Of a stretch of 64,000 nt of DNA, positions 1 through 9,023 are shown one piece after another. The stretch is from Viola odorata. Lineage: Eukaryota; Streptophyta; Magnoliopsida; Malpighiales; Violaceae. The stretch is taken from assembly GCA_963691705.1 (NCBI GenBank), contig OY829541.1:12208564-12272563 (forward strand), in the 5' to 3' direction. The position numbers and the translations under genes were made by a program. Numbering within the stretch: the stretch's first letter is position 1; every line of letters begins with the position of its first letter. The notes beneath the pieces are model-generated. The model saw only the letters and a list, made by a program, of their open reading frames with translations, did no database searches and was not told the origin of the DNA.

Positions 1-651
1 CCCTTCTATTTCTAACAGGGCGTTAACATTTGAGACATCCATACTAGACAGCACATCTGGTTTTTGCCAAGCGGCACTGGTAATCTCTCGGTTGAAACCA
101 CCGCGCCAGTACCGAGAGGGCAAGCGAAGGGTGAAGAAGCCATTTTTCCAGTTGTCCACGTTCTCTTCGAAACCTTGAAAGCTCCGCCAGAAGAATCGAA
201 CAAGAGCATCATTCCATCTTGGGGTAATATCTACCAAGCAGTTGCGACACCTCAAGATGAAAAATGTACGGAACAGATCGAGCGATAGAGCAAAAATATG
301 CTTCATCTCACACGAACGAAGAAAGGCGTAAAGCCCACACCAGGAAGGTGGAGTTATTTGAACAGGATTGAGATCGCAATGGTTTAGTAGCTTCATCAGA
401 GAAGTATGAAGAGGGAAACGAAATCCGTAGGTAAACATCTTGAAATAAACCAGCCAGAACGTTCCCCACATGGCATCAGTGAGCCGAGTATCCTTCAAAG
501 GGACAAAGGGGCGGTATCCCGTGGGAAAAGTGATACCGTTCTCCTCTAACTCAGCCCTCAAAACCTCATTACAATCAAAAACACTACGAGCTCTCCTAAC
601 TTCGGGATCTAGGGGATTTTCGATAACTGTAGAGGATCTAGCGCGAGACAT
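1..651 (-). CDS. Antisense ORF of the gypsy element, resembling the 'putative gypsy-type transposon' domain (partial)
   Basis: Reading leftward from an ATG at 651, 217 codons stay open to the first base of the window, so the frame is cut by the window edge. Recognisable features are a YGFRFPLH block at about residues 78-85, followed by a KLLNHCDLNPVQITPPSW stretch and a WKNGFF block at about 174-179. This combination resembles the domain annotated in plants as 'putative gypsy type transposon' (Transposase_28-like), often found on the antisense strand of Tat-type retrotransposons. Its biochemical role is not established. A TATA-like box lies about 190 bases upstream. The long uninterrupted frame suggests it is not yet decayed. 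Family assignment is from memory of the motif pattern, without a search. Confidence 0.6.
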   Translation of the reverse strand, partial: MSRARSSTVIENPLDPEVRRARSVFDCNEVLRAELEENGITFPTGYRPFVPLKDTRLTDAMWGTFWLVYFKMFTYGFRFPLHTSLMKLLNHCDLNPVQITPPSWCGLYAFLRSCEMKHIFALSLDLFRTFFILRCRNCLVDITPRWNDALVRFFWRSFQGFEENVDNWKNGFFTLRLPSRYWRGGFNREITSAAWQKPDVLSSMDVSNVNALLEIEG

Positions 652-838
652 AATGAACTGGAAAAGTAAAGCTATGGCGATAGAGAAACAAAATACCTGG
701 AGCAAAGAGCCAGTAAACAGGCCGTCGGCACCGGCGAGCAATTGCAGTAAAACCCCTCGGGAAGAAAGAAGCACAGAAGAGAGAAAATACGAAGAATTTT
801 GAAATATTAGCAAAAGTACTAAAAGAGAAGAGCGAATT

Positions 839-849
839 CCTTATAAAGG
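839..849 (-). promoter_or_regulatory. TATA-like box for the antisense frame at 1-651
   Basis: Read on the minus strand the sequence is CCTTTATAAGG, about 190 bases upstream of the ATG at 651. It is one of three TATA-like boxes on this strand, each preceding an open frame in the same element. Confidence 0.4.
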
Positions 850-1122
850 TTAAACCTAAAAAAGAAACAACCTGTAAAAATAAAACACGTGCAGAGTGGA
901 AGAGGACGCGTGGACATTCATCAGTATCTTTTGGGAGAAGACAGTTACTGATTGAAAACCGAAAGGCGGTTGCACCCAGCGAAAGGCACACTTCCGCGAT
1001 AACCCTGGAAACCTGAAAAAATAAAGGGAGGAAAGCGGCAGGAGAGCGAAAAGAAAATAAAGCGTCATTTTATTATTTTGGGAAAACCATACGGCATCTA
1101 CAAGGGGACGAGACATTTTAAA

Positions 1123-1542
1123 CTAATCGCTCTCGGACCAAGAGATATCATAGCAATAAACTACATCATCATCAGAAAGTGATGGCTCCCCGTTAAAGGG
1201 AGGAAAAGGCTCTTCCTTCCTCTTTCCCGCGCATATCGATGACCGATTGGGCTCCACTACTGTGGTTGACATCACAGTTTCAGTGCTCATGGAAGGGAAA
1301 GCTATTTTTGGTAAGCCACGAGGAGGGAGGGAGTTTTCTTCCTCCTTTTCAGCAGAAGGAGCACGACACTTGGGGAGCGATGCAGACACTTTCGAGACAT
1401 TTTTCCTCTGCCTCTTGCGCCCCCGCCGACGAACAAACGGCCGCCACGGGGGCGACGGAGAAGGGTTGTCCGAGTCCGGCGAAGTCGGAGGAGTTGGCGG
1501 AGAATCCCGCGCCGCTGTATCCAAAAAATAAGAGTCAGTCAT
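1123..1542 (-). CDS. Small antisense ORF with basic cluster and acidic tail, unknown function
   Basis: The ATG at 1542 opens a 139-codon frame. The frame extends a little further upstream without an ATG, and a TATA-like box (1612-1619) falls in that extension, so 1542 is the natural start. The protein begins MTDSYFLD, continues as a proline/serine-rich low-complexity stretch, then has a strongly basic cluster (RRRGRKRQRKN, about residues 39-49) that would suit a nuclear localisation signal, and ends in an acidic tail (SDDDVV...SESD). No known domain is recognised. Its place between the antisense domain protein (1-651) and the short coiled-coil-like frame (2137-2388) suggests one of several genes or exons of the same antisense set. 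Confidence 0.4.
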   Translation of the reverse strand: MTDSYFLDTAARDSPPTPPTSPDSDNPSPSPPWRPFVRRRGRKRQRKNVSKVSASLPKCRAPSAEKEEENSLPPRGLPKIAFPSMSTETVMSTTVVEPNRSSICAGKRKEEPFPPFNGEPSLSDDDVVYCYDISWSESD

Positions 1543-1611
1543 AAGATCACAGGCGACCGGCCAAGAGGGAAAGAAAATGAGGAAATGAACAGAAAGGAGG
1601 GAGAGGATCCT

Positions 1612-1619
1612 TTTAAATA
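1612..1619 (-). promoter_or_regulatory. TATA-like box for the frame at 1123-1542
   Basis: On the minus strand this reads TATTTAAA, 70 bases upstream of the ATG at 1542, a plausible promoter distance. Sequence match only. Confidence 0.35.
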
Positions 1620-1623
1620 GCAA

Positions 1624-2136
1624 AAAGAGGGAGAAAGAGCTAGAGCTCTCCCAACACGACTTTTGAGAATCAGCACGCGTACAGCCGGGAGTACAAATCC
1701 AGATTGGCAGTCACGCCTGTTGAAATCTCCCCCAAATCGAGGAAAATCGAAAATTAGCCCAATCGGTGGATGGGGAGTGGCGGCGCAAATTAATATGGAA
1801 CGGTTAATGAGGAAACCGCCCAGTAGAGGGCTCATTTTCAGTTGGGCTAAGAATACCTCCAATGGAAAAAAGACAAAGGGTGCATTAAAGAAGAAGAACA
1901 GTTGCAAAGTGGCATAATAAAAACAGTTTATTTATTATGGCCTAATGGCCGAAAAGTATAGTGGCATGACAAGAGGGAAAGTAAAAAGGGCTCAAAGGGA
2001 GCCACCGCTATCAGGCGTCAGAGCCAGCGTCATCGGGTACTTCGGGAATGTCCCTCAGAGAGTCCATGACCAGAGTAAGGTCAGCAGAGGTGACCCTCAT
2101 CCCCTTCAAGCAGCACCCCAGCATATCCTTGTGCTG
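1624..2136. other. Spacer inside the gypsy element, no gene seen
   Basis: The stretch between two antisense frames is purine-rich on the plus strand in places. It contains no convincing coding frame, RNA gene or repeat. The part near 1945-2136 may be 3' untranslated sequence of the antisense frame that ends at 2137. Confidence 0.3.
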
Positions 2137-2388
2137 CTACAGCATGGCGATCACCACCTGAATCCGAGAGATGGAGGTGGCCAACCTCGACACGCTCTCC
2201 AAAGGACTGAAATCCTCCAGAGACGTGGCTCCCAGCCTGGAATGGAGTGGGTTCAGCATCCCCTGTAGCTCCAGGATGTCCTCAGAAGTCTTGACCAGCA
2301 TGTTCTCCAGGAACCCAACGTCACCATCATTGAGGTTCTTGAGAGAGTGGCCCTTGGAAAGGAGAAAATTTTTAGTCAAATGATCCAT
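2137..2388 (-). CDS. Short antisense ORF, helical/coiled-coil-like, unknown function
   Basis: The ATG at 2388 gives an 83-residue protein starting MDHLTKNFLL. It has regularly spaced hydrophobic residues (for example FLENMLVKTSEDILELQGML), which suggests a helical or coiled-coil protein. A clean TATA box at 2437-2444 lies 49 bases upstream. The frame sits just inside the 3' LTR of the gypsy element and is antisense to it. It could be a first exon of a longer spliced antisense transcript. No family is recognised. Confidence 0.4.
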   Translation of the reverse strand: MDHLTKNFLLSKGHSLKNLNDGDVGFLENMLVKTSEDILELQGMLNPLHSRLGATSLEDFSPLESVSRLATSISRIQVVIAML

Positions 2389-2436
2389 AATGCAAGTTGC
2401 CAAAGATGATGAGAACGTGGGTGGAAAAAGCTCCCC

Positions 2437-2444
2437 GATTTATA
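2437..2444 (-). promoter_or_regulatory. TATA box for the antisense frame at 2137-2388
   Basis: The minus strand reads TATAAATC within GGAGCCTATAAATCGGGGAG, a good plant TATA context, 49 bases upstream of the ATG at 2388. Confidence 0.5.
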
Positions 2445-3613
2445 GGCTCCATGAGAAGGGCCTTAGAAAAGAAAAGGAGGTCCTCAAAAGGCGAGCCGTC
2501 CCGTTACCCTCGAGGGCCGATGGACCCGAAGCCGAAGCGAAGGTCGATGTTCGTGAACTATCCGCCATACAGATGCTCGAAGGGGTACGAGATAGAATAT
2601 GGAAAAATGCCAAAAGGCACGATATTACAGGTAGTCATGACGTAAAAGCCATACGGTTACTGGTATCCACAGTGTAAAGCCGCGTTGATGTCGCAGGTAG
2701 CCCTAGATGCATAAAACCTCGTCGACCTCACAGGTATCTAGTGGTATAAAGCCACGTTAATCGAAGGCAGCTGATGGCGTAAAACCGCGTCAATATTGTT
2801 GTTTCCTTAAGCAGAAAAGAAAGACAGGGCCTGTGTGATCTCAAAATCCCTGTAAGTACAAAGTTTGCTAATTTCTCCATGAGTACCTATCTCCTCTATG
2901 TGTTTGCAGTACACTCAAAAGGATGATGGACCGGAACATAGGCGAGCCTACGGAATGACTCAGCCGCAGTCCTTGGCGACATCGCAAGTGGCCCGTCAGC
3001 AGCTCTCCTGCGACAGGAGTGAAGTTGCGACTTTCCAAGTCCTGCAAAAGGGGTCAGGCCGAATAATATCGCTAGGCGAAAGTAATCCCCTAATAATTAC
3101 GAACGAGATAGCGGCGTCTCCTGTGGATTTCTTAACGCCCCTAGAGGACGAGGCATGAGACAAAAATGAAGGCCGGAATCTGTTTGCTCGGAGGAAAGCT
3201 TCAAATCTGAGCCCTAGCCCATCGTTTAAACCAATCCGTGTCGAGCTAAAGGAGACAAGGAAGTTCGGAGATCCTAGGAGCATATCGCCTTATGAAAGAA
3301 CAAACCCTCACCTAAGATTCCAGACATGGACAGGGAGTGACAGCCCTTGGTAAACACTCGGGCTTGTTTTCAGTTGGGCTTATGATAACAATCCAGACAA
3401 CCCTAACGGCACTACTGCATTTGCGGCTCCAGCTGGGACGGATTCCTATAAGTCCCGTAGTATATCTTCATATCGCCCAGGGATCAGCAAAGGATTCCTA
3501 GGATGGTCGACATCAGCGGAGGGGGGACTCACGCGTCTCTATGCGCACGGCACCATCCCATCCTAGGGAATCACGAGGTTATCGCTCCCGGTAGCCCCGT
3601 TAGATATCACTCA

Positions 3614-3646
3614 TGACGTCACCTACTGGCATCGCTCGTGACGTCA
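3614..3646 (+). promoter_or_regulatory. Two TGACGTCA (bZIP/CRE-type) boxes upstream of the LTR TATA box
   Basis: Perfect palindromes TGACGTCA occur at 3614-3621 and 3639-3646, about 50-80 bases upstream of the TATA box. TGACG motifs are known binding sites of plant TGA/bZIP factors; their use here is inferred. Confidence 0.5.
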
Positions 3647-3695
3647 TCACCAGACATCGCCTGGACTGTTATCGCCAGGTATCGCCATCGAGGCC

Positions 3696-3703
3696 TATAA
3701 ATA
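3696..3703 (+). promoter_or_regulatory. TATA box of the gypsy LTR
   Basis: TATAAATA in the context GGCCTATAAATATCC, downstream of two TGACGTCA boxes and followed about 100 bases later by a GC hairpin. This is the arrangement expected for the U3/R junction of an LTR. Confidence 0.6.
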
Positions 3704-3799
3704 TCCTCACTTTTTTAAACAGAAGGTAAGATCAAGATCACCCAGCAGAACCTCTTGTTATTTTGTACCCCTGAACTGACTTAGGCATCGGAGTGTCTA

Positions 3800-3821
3800 C
3801 GCCGGAGCCCCCCCTCCGGCG
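3800..3821 (+). terminator. GC hairpin in the R/U5 region of the LTR
   Basis: CGCCGGAG (3800-3807) and CTCCGGCG (3814-3821) form an 8-bp perfect stem with a 6-base C-rich loop. Hairpins of this kind are common near the end of R in gypsy LTRs and may assist 3' end formation; that role is inferred. Confidence 0.4.
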
Positions 3822-3885
3822 CTTTGCAGGTACATCCGACGCCGATCGCCGCCGTTCCGGTCAGACACAACCTCGAATCTTATCA

Positions 3886-4926
3886 ATGCAGAATAGAGAA
3901 CTTGACTCGTGCGAACGTAGACTACCTCGCCAACTGAATGCTAAGAGTTCTAGTCGATTTCATGTCAAGGATCGTGTATCAGATTCTTAGGACTAAACCC
4001 AACGATTGTGAGAATCGCACTAAGACAAACGACACAATAATGCAATTTCAGTTTTACTTGTTTGACGACTCGAGTATTGCGGACTTGAGAAGGAACAAGG
4101 TTCAATTGATGAACAATGGGCAGAGATTGAAGAGAGAAGTCTCAATTTTATCAAATAACAGCCCACCTTCAAAAGGAGGCAAAACCATGTCTTTATACAA
4201 GAAACCCTAATCGGATTACAAGTAGGAGTTCTAAATAAGGTAATTGACTTAATTAACTAATTTAAATAAAATGATTAACTAATTAATTAACTAAATGGAA
4301 ACAAAGGTTGTTGCCATTATTTAACTAATTAATTAAGGAAACTAATTAACTAATTAATTAAATAAATGGAAACAGAAGTTGCTGCCATTATTTAACTAAT
4401 TAATTAGGGAAACTAATTAGCTAATTAAATAATCAACTAATTAAAGTAAATATGAATATAATTAAATACATTCCAGCAACTCATGTCGAGTTCTCCATCA
4501 TCGGGCCAAGGTTTGGGCTGAAACTTCAAGTTGTATGTTGTCTCGCGGACAGACTGCGCACCATAATGTAGACTTCTATAACTTTTAAACCACTGGGCCA
4601 AATGAGCTGAATCATGTCCCAAATGAAAGCTAACATCCTGAAGTTTCCAACGCATGGTCGATGGTATGATTTGGACCTGTAAAGTGCCGGCTACATTCCG
4701 ACGAAGTTTCCTGTTGTGTTTACGCCTAGAACTGTTGTGTGCGAGATTGTCATCTCGAATCTCCTTGAGATCTAGTTGTCCGAATGCTCTGACACTTGGA
4801 CACAATAAACATAACACATAGAGGTTTCCATCAAGTCTTTCGGACCTCTGATCGGACTCCATCTGCTCCATCATGTCTTAATGCTTTTGTCCATGTAGTC
4901 GCATGATACATCTTGGGATCGTATCA
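3886..4926 (-). repeat. 3' LTR of element A (truncated by the gypsy insertion)
   Basis: It aligns with 10095-11137 over nearly its whole length with only a few percent difference by eye and ends in GATCGTATCA. It includes AATTAACTAATTAATTAA-type AT-rich stretches at 4230-4440. Its first 60 or so bases would lie left of the gypsy element, outside the window. Confidence 0.75.
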
Positions 4927-5670
4927 TTCCCTCCCTCTTCGGAAAGATTCGTCGTCGAATCTGCTCAGCATAATCTGTCCAGGAAAGCTTCCTCATTATA
5001 TGCTCAAAGCATACTTGCCATCTCTCGTGCTTCCTTAGTTGCCATCTCTTGCGCTTCAAGGGTAAGACACATGTGCTAAGGTATGTGTGAGGATTCGCAT
5101 CATTCCCTCTCCCTTCGAAAAGATTCGTCCACGAATCTGTACCTAGATCTGCACCACAATACCTTAAGTTAGTAATATCAAAGTAAGCACAAATCGAACC
5201 ATACCAACCTTGTAAGTTCAACTTGGCAGCAATGTCTTTGAACATGTCAAAGCGTCGAGTAAGATGATTGCTCCAAGCGGCTACTCTTGCTTGAACTTGG
5301 TTTAGGAACCGTCTCCGTCGTAAGCGCTGCCAAACCCAAGCTCTTATCTTGAAGGATCCACTCATCCTTCCATGGTTTCCCAAAGTTGCCACCTTGACAC
5401 TCAAACGCGCACCATAGCGCTTGGCTTGTCCATAGGCTATCCGCATTACTTCGATCTCTTGGCTGCCACTTATACTAAATAATACACTCAAAGGTAGCAA
5501 TATTAAATCGAATAATGTCATAAGAATAAAATCACACATGTGTTTCAATAACACACCAAAGATAATAGCGTGTATGAAAAGGTAGTAAGTGTATAAAAGA
5601 AACGGAAAATATTCCTTCCACGTAGACTCATACTTACAAACTGTCACATGTCTTACAGCTCCAAGAGCTC
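4871..5670 (-). pseudogene. C-terminal part of the unknown element-A protein (interrupted frame)
   Basis: This is the downstream half of a frame that begins at about 8313 and is cut by the solo LTR at 5671-7191. Removing the LTR and one AGCTC copy leaves the two halves in the same reading frame, so the insertion broke a roughly 640-residue frame. Just after the junction is a long hydrophobic stretch (about 45 residues, from FLLYTYYLFIH to LPLSVLFSI), enough for two membrane segments. It is followed by a basic, arginine-rich stretch (WVWQRLRRRRF). The frame runs about 55 bases into the 3' LTR. The position, directly before the 3' LTR, is where an extra gene lies in some LTR elements. No family is recognised, and the hydrophobic stretch could be a chance result of AT-rich sequence. 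Confidence 0.4.
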
Positions 5671-7196
5671 TGATTGGATGCTTATATTTGATGTTTTATC
5701 TCTCTTTCTCTTATGAATTGAGAGTATTTATCTGCTTCTTTTGGCCATTTACTTCCCTTTTCCTTTGTTCAGGCTTGAAAGATCATTAGAGAGGAAAAGA
5801 AGTAAAAATGGTAAAAGATAGCGCTTTTCCAATCAAGGCAAATTTTGAAGGTTGTTTGTGGAAGTCATCCCGTCTCCATCCCTAGGCCTAGGGATGGATC
5901 ACCTGCACTTGTAGATTTCTGGACAGTCCGGCCTGATTTTGCGTGCCAAGGAATTTAATATTTCTCAGTGCTTTTCTTGTCCCCTGGGCGTGCAAGACAG
6001 CTTCTCAGCTCCACTACCTCGTGTTCCTTCATTTCTTTGACTCAAGAATGCCTTGAAGACTTCATGAGCACTAAGGAACACCTCTTTTTAGTGCTAGACA
6101 AGAATTTATTCTTGTCTCTTCCTTATTTTTGGGGCTGCATGCTTGTCATTATTTTATCCTTGAGTGCTAGCTTCTTTGAGGGAATGAATAGAGGGAGGTT
6201 GTGCTATAAATAGAGAGGACTTTCGTCCATGAGAGGGGTTGGACAAGTTGGGCAGAAGACTAAGAAGAGGGACGGAACAGTGGGAGGAGCAGCGGACTTC
6301 AGCATCATTTTCTAGCATTTTCCCACTAGAACCATAAGTTTTATTTTGTTGTTTTATTATGTATTGTAACTAAATCCTCTGATTCTTGGTAGAGATTGAG
6401 AGGTAGACTATGCATGTTATTGTGAGATTTCATTGAACTTAATATGAATGCTTTTGTATTTCTTTCCTTCTCATTTAAATGCCAAATTCGTTCTTGTTTG
6501 ATCTAGGCCTAGCTAACCTATGATTTGATTTGAATGAGTATTGTCAGTTTCTCTGATGTTAGTGTTTATCCTACATTAAGGGAAGATTAAGTGGACAACT
6601 AGTCACTAATAGACATAAGACTTGTCATTAGAAGCTAGGAGAAAGAAAGAACAAGTTCTGGGCTGAGTACGTTCGTCTCAAGACCTTGAGATGGGTTTCC
6701 CGTGTGTTTACAATTTTCCAGCAACTCTTAGGCAAACCTTGAGAAATTGTTAGGAAAGTTAGGGTCATTATTAGAGTGTCTCTTTTAATTGGCTTGTATA
6801 GGGGGAAACCTGGGAATTTAGAGTGTCTCTTGTTCCTATAACATCTCTATAAATCCATTTAGAAAATATGTTTTGTCAATGATCAATTGCATAAGATAGT
6901 CACCTCAAAGAGATCTCTACCAAGAATTGTTGTTTCTACTGATCTTCTCTCTTCACAAACGTTCTGCTCCTTACTACAATTCGCTCACTCATTTACTTTC
7001 TTGTACTGTTTTATTTCTAATTTATAGAATCATCTCACCACCTTGCATTTTACTTTGTCATTTTCAGGAGAAGCAAAGATTGGACCGATTTGTCCCTGTG
7101 TTCGAACCTCTTGCCGCTATGCACAAATCCTTTTTGCTGCTTAGTGATAAGTTGTAATCTTTTTATTTATGATCGGATTCGACACCCGTCAAGCTC
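5666..7196 (+). mobile_element. Solo LTR (5671-7191) with AGCTC target-site duplication
   Basis: The LTR starts TGATTGGATGC at 5671 and ends CACCCGTCA at 7191. It is flanked by AGCTC at 5666-5670 and 7192-7196, a perfect 5-bp duplication. A TATA box (CTATAAATAGAGAGG, about 6204-6218) shows plus-strand orientation. With 1521 bp and no internal genes, it is best read as the product of LTR-LTR recombination of a full element. Its family is different from A-D. No credible gene lies in it. Confidence 0.8.
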
Positions 7197-8313
7197 TCTC
7201 CTCCATCTCTGGTTGTCTCAAGAATTGTGGTGGCAAGGATAAATTTCGCTTCATTGGCGCACTCAATGTTTGCCACGATTCTTGACCTAAGTCGCTAAAG
7301 GACTTCTTTGTTTGATTACTAACAAGACTCCAAGGAACAATATATGAAATAATAACATCCTTAAGAGTTAAGTTAATAATAAAATAGCAGCTCATCACAC
7401 AATCCTCAAACATATCATGCTCATCAAAATTTCGCAAAAGATCATGCGACCGATATAAGGGATTACGTCTGAAAAGAGCTCCTCCAAATCCTATCGACTT
7501 AAACACAAAATTTTCATGGAATTCACACTTAACAGCATAGTTATCTAATGTAAAAACATGTGAGAATCCAATTAAATATGTGTTAGAGACAACACAATCC
7601 ATGTCTCTCGGTCTAGCCAACATACCAAACTGTTTTCGCTTTCGCGAGTAAATTTCAAAGGTATATAACTTGACCTTCGGTTCTTGCATATAACCATCAT
7701 CAATTAAATTAATTTGATAATCAGAAGCATAAGAATTAATGATTTTCATATACTCACACAAATCGCTCATTAGGGAAGAGGACCATACCATACCCTTTCG
7801 GTGAGGCTTTGCCGAACTAGGCACCATGGTTGCGCGAGGCTCTTTCCCTCCTCTTAGTAGTAAGGTAAGAGGCTCCTCTTCTTCCAATACTCTCTTCTTT
7901 CTCTGCACATGAGGTAAAACAATACTAGAAAGGAAAGCACATGGGTTAGGGTTAGTGAACTCGAAGCGCAATGGCCAAGATTTCAGTTTTTTGTGGCTTG
8001 CGCTAAAATAGATTTTGTACACACTAAGTGTGTTCCTCACTCCTCTCCCTATGGAATAATCACCCTCCTCTCCTTTTGTATCAATGCCAACTAACGCATG
8101 CTCACTCTTTTCATGCGGGTTGTTTTCCTCACTTTCTCTTTTCCCATGCTCACTCTTTTCATGGGGGCTGTTTTTTATTTCATCTCTTTTCCCATGCTCA
8201 CTCTTTTCATGGGGGTTGTTTTCCTCGTTATTTGTCTCTTTCTTTTCAGCACTCAACTCTCCTCTTTTTCTCTCAATATCCCTTATGAATTCAAACTCGG
8301 CATAAGCTTTCAC
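7192..8313 (-). pseudogene. N-terminal part of the unknown element-A protein with HEKSEH repeats
   Basis: About 370 codons are open from just after gag. There is no ATG at the 5' boundary (the first codon is GTG in a frame different from gag), so expression would need a frameshift, splicing or a downstream ATG. Three near-identical copies of the peptide NNPHEKSEHGKR occur at about residues 32-75. The middle is hydrophilic with a KKRVLEEEEPLTLLL patch. The C-terminal half (from about residue 180) looks like a folded domain with many aromatic residues (FEIYSRKRKQF, GFSHVFTLDNYAV), ending at the solo-LTR insertion. It occupies the place of pol. No known protein family is recognised. Confidence 0.4.
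8090..8240 (-). repeat. Three tandem copies of a hairpin-forming HEKSEH-coding unit
   Basis: On the plus strand each copy carries CATGCTCACTCTTTTCATG followed by GGG and TTGTTTT. CCCATG and CATGGG can pair as a 6-bp stem around an 11-base loop, although the first copy has one changed base in the stem. Copies start near 8096, 8152 and 8195. Single related copies occur in element C (about 15218-15243) and in element B (about 20622-20648). Confidence 0.6.
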
Positions 8314-9023
8314 AACTCACTTTTGCTCCTCATCTTTTGCCTTTGACTTAGTAGGCCTGATACTAGATAAAGAGACCTTTTCTTCCTTTGCTTCTCTATA
8401 TTGATCGCCGTTTGTAACATATCCTCTAAGTAGAAGAACTCAGTGTAATACAGTGGATCAGTTATCTCTCGGTTGAGGCCTTCGAAGAATCTTGCCATCG
8501 TCACCTTTTTGGTCTCCTTGACTTGTGCTCTCTCCAAAGCGGCCTCCATCTCATTAAAGTACTCTTCAACACTCTTATTTCCTTGTGTCAAGGTCTCCAA
8601 CTTTCGGAGAAGCTCACGGCTGAAGTTAGTGGGGACAAATTGATGCCTCATGACTGTTTTCATGAAATCCCAAGTCTAAATCGATACGTCTCCTACGTTA
8701 GTTCGCTTGAGATTAGTCTGTTCCCACCAATGAACTGCATATCCACTAAATGCAGCTGCTACTAACTTTACTTTCTTCCTTTCCGAATATTCATGGTAGC
8801 GAAAAATATATTTTACATCTCGCTCCCAATCCAAGTAAGCATTCGAACCGTACAATGCTTCAAAAGGCGGAAGTCTTACCTTTGATTCACTTTTGTTATA
8901 TGTCTCGGCCTTAGCCCTCAAACCAACCGAGATCTTCCTCCTTTCACGCCTATCATACTGCCCTTGCCTCAGATAGGGATCATCCTTATAATCTCGCCCC
9001 TCGGACTATTACGTGTAAGACAT
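8310..9023 (-). pseudogene. Element A gag (nucleocapsid/capsid), with premature stops
   Basis: The ATG at 9023 opens MSYT and is followed at once by TAA TAG. The same frame then continues for over 200 codons with another stop (TAG at 8676-8678). The central part has the hallmarks of the plant Retrotrans_gag domain: WWEQ after a hydrophobic segment, then RHQFVPTNFSRELLRKL, a Q-G-N-K-S-V-E-E-Y motif and FFEGLNREI. There is no zinc knuckle (CCHC) before the frame changes at 8310. Gag forms the virus-like particle; here it cannot be made full-length. A polypyrimidine-AG (TTTACAG) just upstream of the ATG resembles that of elements C and D. Confidence 0.65.

Larger units (their letters stand above)
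1..3885 (+). mobile_element. 3' part of a Tat-like Ty3/gypsy LTR retrotransposon (truncated by window start)
   Basis: The right end has the layout of an LTR on the plus strand: paired TGACGTCA boxes, a TATA box at 3696-3703, then a short GC hairpin and an end at about 3885. From 3886 the sequence continues as the interior of the A-family LTR seen intact at 10031-11137, so this element inserted there. The 2.4 kb left of the LTR holds minus-strand frames, that is, antisense to the element. Additional antisense genes between pol and the 3' LTR are known for Tat-lineage gypsy elements; assignment to that lineage is inference. gag-pol and the 5' LTR would lie to the left of the window. Confidence 0.65.
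2650..3885 (+). repeat. 3' LTR of the gypsy element (left boundary uncertain)
   Basis: The right boundary is set by the return to A-family LTR sequence at 3886. The left boundary is not defined because the 5' LTR is outside the window; 2650 is an estimate within an uncertainty of a few hundred bases. The LTR contains short repeats of the type GTAAAGCCRCGTT near 2675-2800, an ATCGC-rich stretch at 3560-3690, a TATA box and a hairpin near the end of the transcript-start region. Confidence 0.5.

Noticed and set aside
5968..6213. Frame inside the solo LTR 5671-7191
   Set aside because: No domain; sits across the LTR promoter region.
8028..8346. Plus-strand frames over the HEKSEH repeats
   Set aside because: They are shadows of the minus-strand frame in a tandem repeat.
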